DNA of 64,000 bases from Verrucomicrobiota bacterium (GCA_016871575.1 VHCW01000010.1:1-64000), one strand, 5' to 3'. Counted from the stretch's first letter, positions 25,906 through 35,719 are shown. Notes: generated by a model not told the origin, from the sequence alone. Program-made: numbers and translations.

Positions 25906-27264
25906 TTAGCGGTTTTTCTTATTCTTTTTCTTTTTGGGTTGTTCCGCGCCTGCTATGGACCGCTCGAACTGGCGGTCGAGTTCGACGGGACGGGCGTCCT
26001 TGAACTGGTCGAGGACACCTTGGAGTTTCTTCGCGCCCTTGGCGGCAGCGCCGGTGAGCGAGGCAACGGTCAACGGTTTCTCCTCGAACGGGTCGGCGGT
26101 GAGATCGTAGAACTCGCCGGTCCGGTAGAGCTTGTAGCCGTGGTTGAAGACGAACTCGCGCACCGTCAGGTCGAGGCGCTGGCGCGGCGAATACCAGATG
26201 TACAGCCACTCGCGCGGCGCACCCCGCTCGCCGCGCAACTGCGGCAGGAAACTCACGCCGTCCACATTGCCGGGCACCGACGCGCCGGCGGCCTCGCAGA
26301 TCGTCGGCAGAAAATCTGCGGCGCTGATCAGGTCGCGATTCACGCGCCCCTCCTTCATTGCCGCCGGCCAACTCGCGATGAACGGGACGTGATGTCCGCT
26401 CCGTGTCGTCGTGCCCTTGCCGCCTTGGTAGTCGGCGCCATTGAACCGGCTCGTCACGCTCTTGTGGGTGCCGTTGTCGCCGATGAACATCAACAGCGTG
26501 TTGTCGCGGATGCCCAGTTCGCCCAGCTTCGCGTCGAGGCGACCGATCATCTTGTCCATGTAGGCGGTCATGTCGGCGAAGTGTTTCACGTTCTTGTTCA
26601 CGTTTTCGCCAACGGCCTTCGGATCCCAGTTCGCGCTGTCCGGCGTCGGCTGGAAGGGATCATGCGTGAGGATCATCGGGTAATAGAGAAAGAACGGCTT
26701 GTCCTTGTGGCGCGCGACGAAATCGAGCGCGAAATCGTTGACCAGTTTCGGTCCGTATTCGCCATTGGAGAAATCCTTCTCGACGCCGTTGTGTTCGAGG
26801 CCGGGGTTGGCGTAACGCGGCGGACGACGCGTGTGCTGCCAGAGCAACGCCTCGTCGAACCCGAAATGCTGCGGCGCATCCGTCTCGCGACCGAGCTGCC
26901 ATTTGCCGCAGATGCCCGTGGCATATCCAGCCTTCTTCAACAGGTGCGCGAAAGTCGTCTCCGAGCGCATCAGCGTGCCGAACCGTAGATAATTACGCAC
27001 GTTATACATCCCGGTCATCAACTGCACCCGTGTCGGCGTGCAGAGCGGCAGCACGTGGCAATGCTCAAAACGCATCCCTCGTGCGGCGAGCCGGTCGAGA
27101 TGCGGCGTCTGGTACGACTGCCCGCCGTTGGCCGTGACACATTCGTAGCCGAAATCATCGGCCATGATGAGAATGATGTTCGGTTTGGACGCGGCAGCTT
27201 GGGCAGTCTGCGCCGCCACGGTCAGGAGCGCGCCGAGAATCGGCAGAATGAATTTGGGTGTCAT
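25906..27264 (-). CDS. Sulfatase 5 (arylsulfatase), secreted
   Basis: 452 residues, signal peptide ending around QAAA (about 25). ADDFGYECV gives the metal Asp pair (36-37). The formylglycine motif is CTPTR (Cys75). GICGKWQLGRE has Lys-Trp-Gln where many sulfatases have Lys-Trp-His, a departure to check. GDNGTHKSV is the later metal loop. The tail is strongly basic (EQPKKKKNKKNR). A 94-base gap separates it from sulfatase 6, the longest within this block's sulfatase run. Confidence 0.92.
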   Translation of the reverse strand: MTPKFILPILGALLTVAAQTAQAAASKPNIILIMADDFGYECVTANGGQSYQTPHLDRLAARGMRFEHCHVLPLCTPTRVQLMTGMYNVRNYLRFGTLMRSETTFAHLLKKAGYATGICGKWQLGRETDAPQHFGFDEALLWQHTRRPPRYANPGLEHNGVEKDFSNGEYGPKLVNDFALDFVARHKDKPFFLYYPMILTHDPFQPTPDSANWDPKAVGENVNKNVKHFADMTAYMDKMIGRLDAKLGELGIRDNTLLMFIGDNGTHKSVTSRFNGADYQGGKGTTTRSGHHVPFIASWPAAMKEGRVNRDLISAADFLPTICEAAGASVPGNVDGVSFLPQLRGERGAPREWLYIWYSPRQRLDLTVREFVFNHGYKLYRTGEFYDLTADPFEEKPLTVASLTGAAAKGAKKLQGVLDQFKDARPVELDRQFERSIAGAEQPKKKKNKKNR

Positions 27265-27358
27265 GCTGGATTTCCTTGCCGGTTGGTTGCCGTCTTTGTA
27301 AGCCCGTCAACAAGCGCCCGTCAAGCGCGGGGACGTGCCCAAGACAGCCGGTCCCATC

Positions 27359-28876
27359 TTACTTCTTGCCGGCTTTTTTTCCGGCGCCTTTCTTGGCGCG
27401 TTTCGGTTTCTCGGCCTTGCGCTCGGCGGTTTCCTTCTCGACGCGCGCCATGTAGGTTTCGCGCGCCGCCGGATCGTGACGCTGACGAAACACCTCAAGC
27501 AACGGGTCGCCGGTTTTCACCATCCACCCTTCGAGTTGTTTGATAAGCCGGTCGCGGGCGCCCCGGTATTGCGGGCGGTCAATGAGGTTCTGAAGCGCAT
27601 CCGGATCCGTCGCGTAATTGTAGAATTCCTCCGGCACGCGATAATCAAACAACTTGAGCCGGGCGGCGACTGCCGGGTCGGTCTTGGCCAGCGCCTGCAT
27701 CCGGCGATAGGTCACCGTCCCCTTGGTGGCGGTGGCCATCACGCGCTCCCCGTTGGACCACGGATTGAAGATGTAGGCGAAATCCTTGGTGACAATCGAA
27801 CGCATCGGATTTCGGAATCCGCCGGCGTTTTCGTTGTACTCGGTCACGACAAAGTCGCGGTCGTCCTGTTGCTCGCCGCGCAGCAACGGCGCAAAACTCC
27901 GGCCGTCCATGCCCGCCGGATGCGTCAGCCCGGCGATGTCGAGCAGCGTCGGCAACAGGTCCACGCCGGAAATCATGTGCCGTTCATCCACCGCGCCGGG
28001 CTTGGTGACGCCCGGCCAGCGCACCATCCACGGCGTGCGGGTGCTATGAAAATACAGTTGGGTCTTCGCAAACGGCAACGGCATCCCGTGGTCGGAAAGG
28101 AACACGATGGCCGTGCGGTTGTCTTCGCCGGATTCCTGCAGCGCGCGCAGAATGCCGCCGAGACAATCATCGGCGCGCCGCACGGAAGAGTAGTAGAGCG
28201 CCAGTTCCTCGCGCACGTCGGGATCATCGGGCAGAAACCCCGGCACGGGCACCTCGGCGGCGGTGAACACGCGGCTGGGCACATTCGGGTCGGGTTTGTG
28301 CTCGTTGTAGAACGGCTTGTGGGGGTCGGAGATGTTGATGTTGATGCAGAACGGTTTGCCGGCCTGCTGGGCGGCGGCAAAGCCCTGTTTCGCCGAGAGG
28401 TAATACGACGCGGCGTTCTTTGGGTGCGCCGGTTTGCCGTCAGGCAACGTGTCGAGCACGAGGTCCCACGCGGGATACGGATGGTACGGCGTGGAGTGCG
28501 AGACTTTGCCGCGGATGGCGGTGAAATAACCGGCGGCCTTCATCAGGTCGGCCAGCACGGGATACCCGGGATTCCTGACCTGATAAAAACCTTCGACGCG
28601 ATTGTTGTGCGGATAACGGCCCGAGAACATCACGTTGCGCGACGGCATGCAGTTGCCGACCTGCACGTAGGCGTGCTCGAAGCGCAGGCACTGCGCGGCG
28701 AGCCGGTCCATGTGGGGCGTGGTGTCCTTCAACCGGCACCCATACACACCGACCGAGTCGCAACTCATGTCGTCGGTGGTGATGATGAGCAGGTTCAATC
28801 GCTCGGCAGCAACAACTTCACCGCACAGAAGGCCGACGATGGTGACGAGACACAATGTCGTCTGAGACGATTTCAT
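27359..28876 (-). CDS. Sulfatase 6 (heparan N-sulfatase-like), secreted
   Basis: 505 residues, signal peptide ending around VVAA (about 24). TTDDMSCDSVG carries the metal Asp pair (35-36). The formylglycine motif is CMPSR (Cys76). RGKVSHSTPYHPYPAWD and SDHGMPLPFAK resemble the S1 branch that includes N-sulfoglucosamine sulfohydrolase-like enzymes. The tail is the most histone-like of the cluster (PKRAKKGAGKKAGKK). Gene start is 19 bases from the stop of sulfatase 7. Confidence 0.92.
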   Translation of the reverse strand: MKSSQTTLCLVTIVGLLCGEVVAAERLNLLIITTDDMSCDSVGVYGCRLKDTTPHMDRLAAQCLRFEHAYVQVGNCMPSRNVMFSGRYPHNNRVEGFYQVRNPGYPVLADLMKAAGYFTAIRGKVSHSTPYHPYPAWDLVLDTLPDGKPAHPKNAASYYLSAKQGFAAAQQAGKPFCININISDPHKPFYNEHKPDPNVPSRVFTAAEVPVPGFLPDDPDVREELALYYSSVRRADDCLGGILRALQESGEDNRTAIVFLSDHGMPLPFAKTQLYFHSTRTPWMVRWPGVTKPGAVDERHMISGVDLLPTLLDIAGLTHPAGMDGRSFAPLLRGEQQDDRDFVVTEYNENAGGFRNPMRSIVTKDFAYIFNPWSNGERVMATATKGTVTYRRMQALAKTDPAVAARLKLFDYRVPEEFYNYATDPDALQNLIDRPQYRGARDRLIKQLEGWMVKTGDPLLEVFRQRHDPAARETYMARVEKETAERKAEKPKRAKKGAGKKAGKK

Positions 28877-28895
28877 AGAGTGAACTTCCTTTCTT

Positions 28896-30713
28896 TCACT
28901 TGTCCCTGAGCAACGTCAGGGTCACGCGGCGGACGTCCATCACGTTTTTGCCGGGGATTTCGAGGGCGCGCAACGTCAACGGACCGGTGCCTTTTTCCAA
29001 CCATATCACACCGAGTTTCAGTGTGCAGAACTCCTTCATCTGGCTCTCGGCGGGCGGACGCGGCACGGTGTCTTGATTGGTGTACAGCGGCGGGTCCCAG
29101 CCGGGTTGGACTTTGCCGGTGAGGCGGTTGTTGCTGAAGGAGAGTTCAATGGTCGAGCCGGCATCGGGCAGGGGACAGGTGTAATCAATCGTCACCTCGT
29201 AGCGGCCTGTCGTGTTGACGTCAAGCGACCAGACCATGCTGTCGTCTTTGCTCGTCCAGTTGACAAAGTAGGAGCAGTTGGGCGCGCCGGAACTGCGTTT
29301 GACGCCGCCACGCGGTTCGCCGTCGCGCGCGGGGAGCATGGTGATGGGAAATTCGCGGTACCCGACCGGAATCAGGCGCGCATCCACGACGTTGTCGCGC
29401 CATTGTTTCTTGGCTTTGCCCTTGCCGGATGGGGCGGGTGCGACCTGATCGCCAAACATTTCATTGCGCCAAGCTGCTGCGGCTTGGCCAAGTCGCACGG
29501 CGACATCGGTTTTTTGTGCCGCAATGTCCTTGGTCTGGCCGGGATCGGCCAGCATGTCGAAGAGTTTGCCGTCGTTGTCCAACCGATACTGCTGGGTGCG
29601 AACACTGAGCCTGCGTCCCCACGTGTTGAAGATCATTCGTTCAGGCCACGGTTCTTCCTTGCCGAACAACAACGGTGAAATATCCCTCCCGTCGAGCGGC
29701 TTTTCGCCGACGCGCCGGATACCGGTGAGCGCGGTGAGCGTGGGCAACAGGTCAATCGCGCCGGCAATTTCCTTGATGGTGCGATTTTGCGGCAGTTTTG
29801 CCGGCCAACGGATGAAACAGGTCGAGCGGACGCCGCCCTCGTCGGTGCTGCCTTTGCGGCCTTTCATGCCACCGTTCCAACGCCAACTGTTCGGACCGTT
29901 GTCGGAGAAATAGACAACGATGGTGTTGTCTGCCAGCTTGTGTTCCTTGAGTTTTGCGAGCACGCGGCCGACGTTCCAATCCTGATTTTCCAGCATCGCG
30001 AGCGCGCAACGGGTGTGGTCGAGTTCCTCCTGCTCCGGGTTCGTGGCGCGCTGGGTGATCGGTTTGTTCTTGAATCGCTGCCAGTATTCGTCCGGCACCG
30101 TCCACGGCGAGTGTGGCGTGGTGAACGGCACGTAACAGAAAAACGGTCGGCGCTTGTTCTTCTCGATAAACGCCAGCGCGCGGTCGGTACAGACATCCAC
30201 GATGTAGCCCTTCGTGCGGACGATGTGGCCGTGGCTGTCTTCCAGCGGCGCGTCGAAATACTCGCCCCAATGACCGGCGGTGTGGCCGAAGTATTCGTCG
30301 AACCCGCGCGCGCGCGGATGATACGGCCATTGGCTGCCGTTGTGCCATTTGCCGAACGCGCCCGTGGCGTAGCCGTCAGCCTTGAATGCCTCGGCGATGG
30401 TGTTTTCCGAGAGGTCCATCCGCTCCTGTCCCGTCGAGGTGCCGGAGACGCCCATGCGCGGATGGTAACGGCCGGTGAGAAACTCGGCGCGGGTAGGGGA
30501 ACAGACCGCACAGACAAAGAACCGGTCCAGCGTCACGCCGCCGCTGGCGAGCGAGTCAATGTTCGGCGTGCTGACCTGTGTGTTGCCGTTGCGGCTGTAA
30601 TCGCCCCAACCGGCGTCATCGGCGAGGAAGACGATGACGTTCGGACGGTCGGCAGCAAGCGCAACAGCGCCGGCGAGAAAGATCACGGCAAGAGAGGCAA
30701 GAAGTGGTTTCAT
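28896..30713 (-). CDS. Sulfatase 7 with C-terminal beta-sandwich extension, secreted
   Basis: 605 residues, longer than a plain sulfatase (about 450-500). Signal peptide ends near ALAA (21). ADDAGWGDYS gives Asp32-33. The formylglycine motif is CSPTR (Cys71). GKWHNGSQWPYHPRARGFDEY is the conserved Lys-His region. After about residue 430 comes a short basic linker (SGKGKAKKQWRDN) and a ~140-residue region (WSLDVNTTGRYEVTIDYTCP...) that looks like a carbohydrate-binding-type beta-sandwich seen behind some planctomycete sulfatases. Role: sulfate removal with substrate anchoring (inference). Confidence 0.92.
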   Translation of the reverse strand: MKPLLASLAVIFLAGAVALAADRPNVIVFLADDAGWGDYSRNGNTQVSTPNIDSLASGGVTLDRFFVCAVCSPTRAEFLTGRYHPRMGVSGTSTGQERMDLSENTIAEAFKADGYATGAFGKWHNGSQWPYHPRARGFDEYFGHTAGHWGEYFDAPLEDSHGHIVRTKGYIVDVCTDRALAFIEKNKRRPFFCYVPFTTPHSPWTVPDEYWQRFKNKPITQRATNPEQEELDHTRCALAMLENQDWNVGRVLAKLKEHKLADNTIVVYFSDNGPNSWRWNGGMKGRKGSTDEGGVRSTCFIRWPAKLPQNRTIKEIAGAIDLLPTLTALTGIRRVGEKPLDGRDISPLLFGKEEPWPERMIFNTWGRRLSVRTQQYRLDNDGKLFDMLADPGQTKDIAAQKTDVAVRLGQAAAAWRNEMFGDQVAPAPSGKGKAKKQWRDNVVDARLIPVGYREFPITMLPARDGEPRGGVKRSSGAPNCSYFVNWTSKDDSMVWSLDVNTTGRYEVTIDYTCPLPDAGSTIELSFSNNRLTGKVQPGWDPPLYTNQDTVPRPPAESQMKEFCTLKLGVIWLEKGTGPLTLRALEIPGKNVMDVRRVTLTLLRDK

Positions 30714-30725
30714 AGTTGGTGGAGT

Positions 30726-32234
30726 TCAACGGGTTGCGGTGTTGACGCCGGGAATCGGCACATCGAACACCTTGTTTTCACTGACTTCGCGGCACAGGAG
30801 TTCTTCGGTCTGCGCGATCAACTTGGCGTGCTTGGCGGCGAGGTCATTCTTTTCACCGGGGTCATTCGAGAGGTCATAGACTTCCCACGGCCCGGGGGTT
30901 TTGGTTTTGAGATTCTGTCGAACAAGCTTGAAGTTGCCGATGCGCACGGCGACCTGGCCGCCGTATTCGGGAAAGACCCAGATCATTGGTTTGCGGGATT
31001 TCAGCGTCCGTTGTTTGCCGGTCAGCACCGGCCACAGACTCACACCATCGAGGCCGTCGGGTTTCTTGAAGCCGGCAGCGTCGCACAACGTGGAGAACCA
31101 ATCGGCAAAATAACCGGGCGTGTCGTTGACCGCGCCGGCACGGATGCGGCCCGGCAATCGGGCGATGGTGGGGACGCGGAGGCCGCCTTCATAGACGCTG
31201 CCTTTGTAGGCGCGCAGGCCGGCGGTGCTGTTGAAGAATTTCGCGTCTGCGCCGCCGACGTGGAAACGCGGGTCCATGCGGCCTTCGTGCGTGGCGCCGT
31301 TGTCGCTGCTGAAAATGATCAGCGTCCGGTCGGCCACGCCGGCTTTTTCCAGCGCCTTCATCACGCGGCCCACGTGGCTGTCGAGATCGTTGATCATCGC
31401 CGCGTACCCGGCGCGCGGACGCGGGTGCGGCACGTAACCGTTCTGGCCGCGATAGACTTCGGTGTCCCAGTCGCGCGGGAATTGCTCCACCGATCCGCGC
31501 GGCGGATGAATGGACACGTGCGGCTCGATGAACGGCAGGTACAGGAAAAACGGTTTGCGCGCGTTGTCGGCGATGAACTTCTCGGCCTCGGCGATCATGA
31601 GTTTCGGCGCGTAGGTTTCGCCGATCCAGTCGTCGAGTTTCACCTCGCCTTCGGGTTGCTTGGCGTGGCCGGGGATGGGTTTGGCGTTGATGGTGATCTT
31701 TTCCGCGTTGCGCCAAAGGTGCGGCGGATAGAAACTGTGCGCGATGGACTGGCAATTGTAGCCGAAGAACAGATCGAAGCCCTTGCGATTGGGATCGCCG
31801 GTGCTGCCGACGGGGCCGAGTCCCCATTTGCCCATCGCGCCGGTGGCGTACCCGGCGCGTTGAAAAAGCTGGGCGATGGTCACGGCCTGTTCCGAGAGCG
31901 GATATTGTCCCTCGGTGAACTGCGGGAAGGCTTTCGGCGCCCGGAAATTGCCGCGCACCTCGGCATGGCCGAGATGTTTGCCGGTCATCAACACGCACCG
32001 CGACGGCGCGCAGACCGGCGCGCCGCTGTAATGCTGGGTGAACCGCATCCCCTCGGCGGCCAGCCGGTCAATGTTCGGCGTGGGAATCTTTTTCTGGCCG
32101 TAGCAACCGACCTCGCCCCAGCCGAGATCGTCGGCGAGGATGAACACCACGTTGAGCCGGTCAGCCGCCGTGGCGGCGAGCGAAGCCGCAAAGAGGAAAA
32201 GTGTCAGCAGTGTTACGTTTATATTGATCCTCAT
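30726..32234 (-). CDS. Sulfatase 8 (arylsulfatase), secreted
   Basis: 502 residues from ATG 32234, chosen because it begins a clean signal peptide (about 1-24, ending TAAD); the longer frame to 32291 lies in the preceding gene. DDLGWGEVGCYGQKKI has Asp35-36. The formylglycine motif is CAPSR (Cys75), followed by CVLMTGKHLGHAEVRGN. GKWGLGPVGSTGDP replaces the usual His after Lys-Trp with Gly. It is closely similar to sulfatase 15 at the other end of the cluster (PSRCVL-TGKH-G context). 12 bases separate it from sulfatase 7. Confidence 0.93.
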   Translation of the reverse strand: MRININVTLLTLFLFAASLAATAADRLNVVFILADDLGWGEVGCYGQKKIPTPNIDRLAAEGMRFTQHYSGAPVCAPSRCVLMTGKHLGHAEVRGNFRAPKAFPQFTEGQYPLSEQAVTIAQLFQRAGYATGAMGKWGLGPVGSTGDPNRKGFDLFFGYNCQSIAHSFYPPHLWRNAEKITINAKPIPGHAKQPEGEVKLDDWIGETYAPKLMIAEAEKFIADNARKPFFLYLPFIEPHVSIHPPRGSVEQFPRDWDTEVYRGQNGYVPHPRPRAGYAAMINDLDSHVGRVMKALEKAGVADRTLIIFSSDNGATHEGRMDPRFHVGGADAKFFNSTAGLRAYKGSVYEGGLRVPTIARLPGRIRAGAVNDTPGYFADWFSTLCDAAGFKKPDGLDGVSLWPVLTGKQRTLKSRKPMIWVFPEYGGQVAVRIGNFKLVRQNLKTKTPGPWEVYDLSNDPGEKNDLAAKHAKLIAQTEELLCREVSENKVFDVPIPGVNTATR

Positions 32235-32241
32235 GGTTGGT

Positions 32242-32688
32242 TCAGGGGGAATGGTGTTGTTCCTTGAGCTTGCGGCCTCGCGGGGAATCAACGGGGATGA
32301 CTTCCGTGCCGTTGCAGGCGGGGCAATGGCTGGTCCGGATGCTGAGACGGATGATTGTGTAGGCCATGCTCAGGACAAGAAAGACCTTGCCCGACATGGA
32401 CGTCAACTTGAACCCCCATCGGACCGGATGAAAGGTTGTGAGTTGGATCAACACAAAACCGGCAACATAAATGACTGCGAGGACAACGACGATTGCCCAG
32501 AGATAACGTTCGATTTCGGCGCGTCCGAGCATTTGTCGTTTCGGGATGGCCACATGGGCGCAGGTCGCGCAAATGCGTTCTGTAGCCGGTTCGTGCTCGT
32601 GAAGATACGCAGAGAGATACTCACTGGGCGCCTTGAGTTGGCGCACAAACTTGATGATGTCGTGGATGTTCATCGGAATGCTCTTCAT
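32242..32688 (-). CDS. Small membrane protein with two CxxC pairs, unknown function
   Basis: 148 residues from ATG 32688, which overlaps the stop of sulfatase 9 (ATGA); ATG 32673 is an alternative. Two hydrophobic segments are clear (about 62-83 and 101-117). A CATC pair (40-43) lies before the first and CPAC (122-125) after the second, so both pairs would face the same side, fitting a zinc-ribbon or redox site at the membrane. The N-terminus (NIHDIIKFVRQLKAPSEYLSAYLHEHEP) is helical and charged. I do not recognise a family. It is the only non-sulfatase gene within the downstream sulfatase run, 7 bases before sulfatase 8. Confidence 0.7.
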   Translation of the reverse strand: MKSIPMNIHDIIKFVRQLKAPSEYLSAYLHEHEPATERICATCAHVAIPKRQMLGRAEIERYLWAIVVVLAVIYVAGFVLIQLTTFHPVRWGFKLTSMSGKVFLVLSMAYTIIRLSIRTSHCPACNGTEVIPVDSPRGRKLKEQHHSP

Positions 32689-34220
32689 GGTTGTTTGGCG
32701 GGACGTGTGCGGCCATCGGCGATGAGTTTGTCCAGACGCCCGACCATGCTTTTGAGTTTGTCGGGTTGCGAGGCGGACAAATCGTTTTGTTCGCCGGGAT
32801 CGTCGGGCAGATAATAGAGGCCATGCTTGCCGGCTGGCGGCGCGTGTTGTTTCAACGAGACAACCGCCTGCGACTTGCCGCGTTTGGTGAGGCGCACGAG
32901 TTTCCAATCGCCGTCGCGGAAGCCGAGATTGTCGCCGTTGTTGTCCTGCTGGAGCAGGTGGTCGCGTCCTTTTGGGCCGGGCTGGCCGAGCAGCGCGCCG
33001 AGGACGTTGAGACTGTCGAGGCAGCCGTGTTCGGCGATGGATTGACCGGTGAGCGCGGCGAAACTGGCGGCCAAATCCACCGTGCACACGATCTGGTCGG
33101 ACACGCCGGGCTGGATGCGCCCTTTCCAGCGCGTGATGAATGGCGTGCGCGTGCCGCCTTCGAACACGCTGTACTTGCCGCCGCTGAAAACACCGGCCGG
33201 TTGATGGGTACCCAACTTCTCGACGGCGTCATCCTTGTAGCCGTCGTTGAGCACGGGGCCGTTGTCGGAGCAAACGAGGAGCAGCGTTTTCTCGGCGAGA
33301 CCGAGCCGGTCGAGGGTTTTCATCAGTTCGCCGACGCACCAATCGAATTCCAGAATGCAGTCACCGCGCGGGCCGAGAGCGGACTTGCCCTGAAACCGTT
33401 CGTGCGCGATGCGCGGGGCATGAATGTCGTGCGAGGCGAAGAACAGGAAGAACGGGCGTTCCTTGTGTTGTTCGATCCAGTGATTGGATTGGTTGACCCA
33501 TTCATCGGAGAGGTCTTCATCACGGAACCGCGCCTTCATGCCGCCGGTGTAGAATCCAATGCGGCTGATGCCATTGTGAATGGTGGCGTTGTGGCCGTAG
33601 TCCCAGTCCATCTTCAGCAGATGCCGGTGCGTCAGGCCGGTGGGATGATCTTCTGACGGCTTGGCGTTTCCGACCCACAACGGATCGGCCGGGTCAAGAT
33701 GTTTCACGCGATGGTTTTCGACATAGACCTGCGGGACGCGGTCGTTGGTGGTCGGCAACAGGAAACAATAATCGAACCCGATTTCGAGCGGACCCGGTTT
33801 CAACGTGCCGTTCCAGTCGGGCGTGGGGTCGCCGAGGCCGAGGTGCCACTTGCCGATGACGGCGGTGGCGTACCCGGCGCGTTTGAGAATCGCCGGCAAT
33901 GTCTCCGTGCCGGGTTTGATGATCGAAGGGCCGTTGGGCGGCGCGATGCCGGTTCCTTTCTGGCGCATCGCATAGGTGCCCGTGAGAAAAGAATACCGCG
34001 TCGGTGTGCAGGTGGACGCCGAGCAATAACCGCTGGTGAACCGGCGGCCTTCGCGGGCGAGCCGGTCGATGTTCGGCGTCTGCACCGCGCTGGTGCCGTA
34101 GCACGACACATCGCCGTAACCGAGGTCATCGGCCATGATGACGATGATGTTAGGTTTCTCCGCCGCCGGCAGGACAGTTGGAACCGTCAAAAGACAGAAA
34201 AGGATGACTGTGTGTTTCAT
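32685..34220 (-). CDS. Sulfatase 9 (arylsulfatase), secreted
   Basis: 511 residues. ATG 34220 overlaps the stop of sulfatase 10 (ATGA) and starts a signal peptide (about 1-19). ADDLGYGDVSCYG holds Asp31-32. The formylglycine motif is CTPTR (Cys71). IGKWHLGLGDPTPDW and CSDNGPVLNDGY give the Lys-His and later metal loop. The segment RFTSGYCSASTCTPTRYSFLTG is typical of arylsulfatase A-like enzymes. No Lys tail. A long frame extending to 34934 is antisense-like filler of sulfatase 10 and not used. Confidence 0.93.
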   Translation of the reverse strand: MKHTVILFCLLTVPTVLPAAEKPNIIVIMADDLGYGDVSCYGTSAVQTPNIDRLAREGRRFTSGYCSASTCTPTRYSFLTGTYAMRQKGTGIAPPNGPSIIKPGTETLPAILKRAGYATAVIGKWHLGLGDPTPDWNGTLKPGPLEIGFDYCFLLPTTNDRVPQVYVENHRVKHLDPADPLWVGNAKPSEDHPTGLTHRHLLKMDWDYGHNATIHNGISRIGFYTGGMKARFRDEDLSDEWVNQSNHWIEQHKERPFFLFFASHDIHAPRIAHERFQGKSALGPRGDCILEFDWCVGELMKTLDRLGLAEKTLLLVCSDNGPVLNDGYKDDAVEKLGTHQPAGVFSGGKYSVFEGGTRTPFITRWKGRIQPGVSDQIVCTVDLAASFAALTGQSIAEHGCLDSLNVLGALLGQPGPKGRDHLLQQDNNGDNLGFRDGDWKLVRLTKRGKSQAVVSLKQHAPPAGKHGLYYLPDDPGEQNDLSASQPDKLKSMVGRLDKLIADGRTRPAKQP

Positions 34221-35710
34221 GGAAACCGTTTTGTTTTGCCGACGGCGTTTGGACGAACGGCGCCGTCGTGGGCGATGAGTGGTTGCGGGTTGGACACACG
34301 CCCTGGTGGACGACAGCCGGGGCCGACGTCGTCGAGGCCAAGGTCGTTCGCCATCGTCTGCGCGAGGGCTTGCAGGCGCTTGACCACGTCGGGATGTTGG
34401 GCGGCGACGTTTTTTGTCTCGCCGATATCCTCGGTGAGGTTGAACAAGTGCGGTTGCGGCGCAGCCTTCTTTTTTCCAGGGACGCCACCCGCGAGCGCGA
34501 GATGCAGTTTCCACGGACCGGAGCGCACGGCTTCCAGTTTGAGGCCGCGATAGTAAAAGAACTGGTCGCGCGGCGGCTTGTTGCCAACGTTGCCGGCAAG
34601 CACCGGCCAAATGTCCACGCCGTCGAGTTTCCGATTGCCCGGCAACGAAGCCCCGGCCAGTTTGGTGAATGTCGGCAAGATATCCATCATGCTGGTCATG
34701 GCGTCGGTGCTTGTGCCGGCAGGGATTTTGCCCGGCCACCACGCGATGGTGCAGACGCGGATGCCGCCCTCGAAAGTTTGTCCCTTGCTGCCGCGCAATG
34801 GCGTGTTGTTCGAGCCGTGATTCAGCGCGCCACCGTTGTCGCTGGTGAAAATGACGAGCGTGTTCTTGTCCAGTTCCAAAGCGCGGAGGGCATCGAGCAC
34901 CTGACCAACGCTCCAGTCCACTTCCTCGGCCCAATCGCCAATGAGACCGTTGGGCGATTTGCCCATGAACTTCTTCGATGGGTACAGCGGGAAATGCACC
35001 GCCGTGTGCGGCAGGTAGAGGAAAAACGGTTTGTCCTTGTGGTCGCGGATGAATGTCACCGCCCGCTCAGTGTATTGGCGTGTCACGGAAAATTGTTCGG
35101 GCACGCGCACGCGCCCCACGACCTTGTCGTTCTCCAACAACGGCAACGGCGGTTGACTCATCCCGCGCAGGCCAAGCTCATCGTTGCCGGTCAGGTTCGT
35201 CATTTTTGGCTCCGGCAGTTTGTCGCCGGGATTGCTTTTGGATCCGTCGCTGGCCGGTCCCATGTCGTTGGAGTAGGGGATCCCAAAATAATAATCGAAC
35301 CCCTGGCTCGTGGGCAAAAACTCCGGCTGATCGCCGAGATGCCATTTGCCGATGCAGGCCGTGGCGTAGCCAGCGTCTTTCAAGACTTCCGCCACCGTCA
35401 CTTCGTTCGGATGCAACCCGACGGCCCCGGCCGGAAACAACACGTGCGGAATCGGCAACGCCCGTTTCGGGTAACAGCCGGTCATCAGCGCCGTGCGCGA
35501 CGGCGTACAGACCGGCGCGGCGTAATGGCTCGCGAGCTTGCGTCCCTCCTTCGCCATGCGGTCGAGATGCGGCGTCTTGTTGTTCGAGCCGAACGGCCCG
35601 ATGTCGGCATAGCCAAGATCGTCAATGTTAACGACGATGAAATTCGGTTTGCCAGCGACACCGGCGAGAGTTGCCGTAAACAGCAGCAGTGTGGAGAGGA
35701 TTGTTTTCAT
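34217..35710 (-). CDS. Sulfatase 10 (arylsulfatase A-like), secreted
   Basis: 497 residues, signal peptide ending GVAG (about 20). VNIDDLGYADIGPFG gives Asp30-31. The formylglycine motif is CTPSR (Cys68). IGKWHLGDQPEFLPTSQGFDYYFGIPYSNDMG is a classic arylsulfatase A-type stretch, and TSDNGGALNHGSNNTPLRGSKGQTFEGG the later metal loop. A short GKKKA loop occurs near residue 420. It is the first sulfatase after the FG-GAP gene, 9 bases downstream of it. Confidence 0.93.
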   Translation of the reverse strand: MKTILSTLLLFTATLAGVAGKPNFIVVNIDDLGYADIGPFGSNNKTPHLDRMAKEGRKLASHYAAPVCTPSRTALMTGCYPKRALPIPHVLFPAGAVGLHPNEVTVAEVLKDAGYATACIGKWHLGDQPEFLPTSQGFDYYFGIPYSNDMGPASDGSKSNPGDKLPEPKMTNLTGNDELGLRGMSQPPLPLLENDKVVGRVRVPEQFSVTRQYTERAVTFIRDHKDKPFFLYLPHTAVHFPLYPSKKFMGKSPNGLIGDWAEEVDWSVGQVLDALRALELDKNTLVIFTSDNGGALNHGSNNTPLRGSKGQTFEGGIRVCTIAWWPGKIPAGTSTDAMTSMMDILPTFTKLAGASLPGNRKLDGVDIWPVLAGNVGNKPPRDQFFYYRGLKLEAVRSGPWKLHLALAGGVPGKKKAAPQPHLFNLTEDIGETKNVAAQHPDVVKRLQALAQTMANDLGLDDVGPGCRPPGRVSNPQPLIAHDGAVRPNAVGKTKRFP

Positions 35711-35719
35711 GTTGATGAG

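Noticed and set aside
29787-32267. 826-residue plus-strand frame opposite sulfatases 7 and 8
   Set aside because: Antisense shadow without a signal peptide or family motif.
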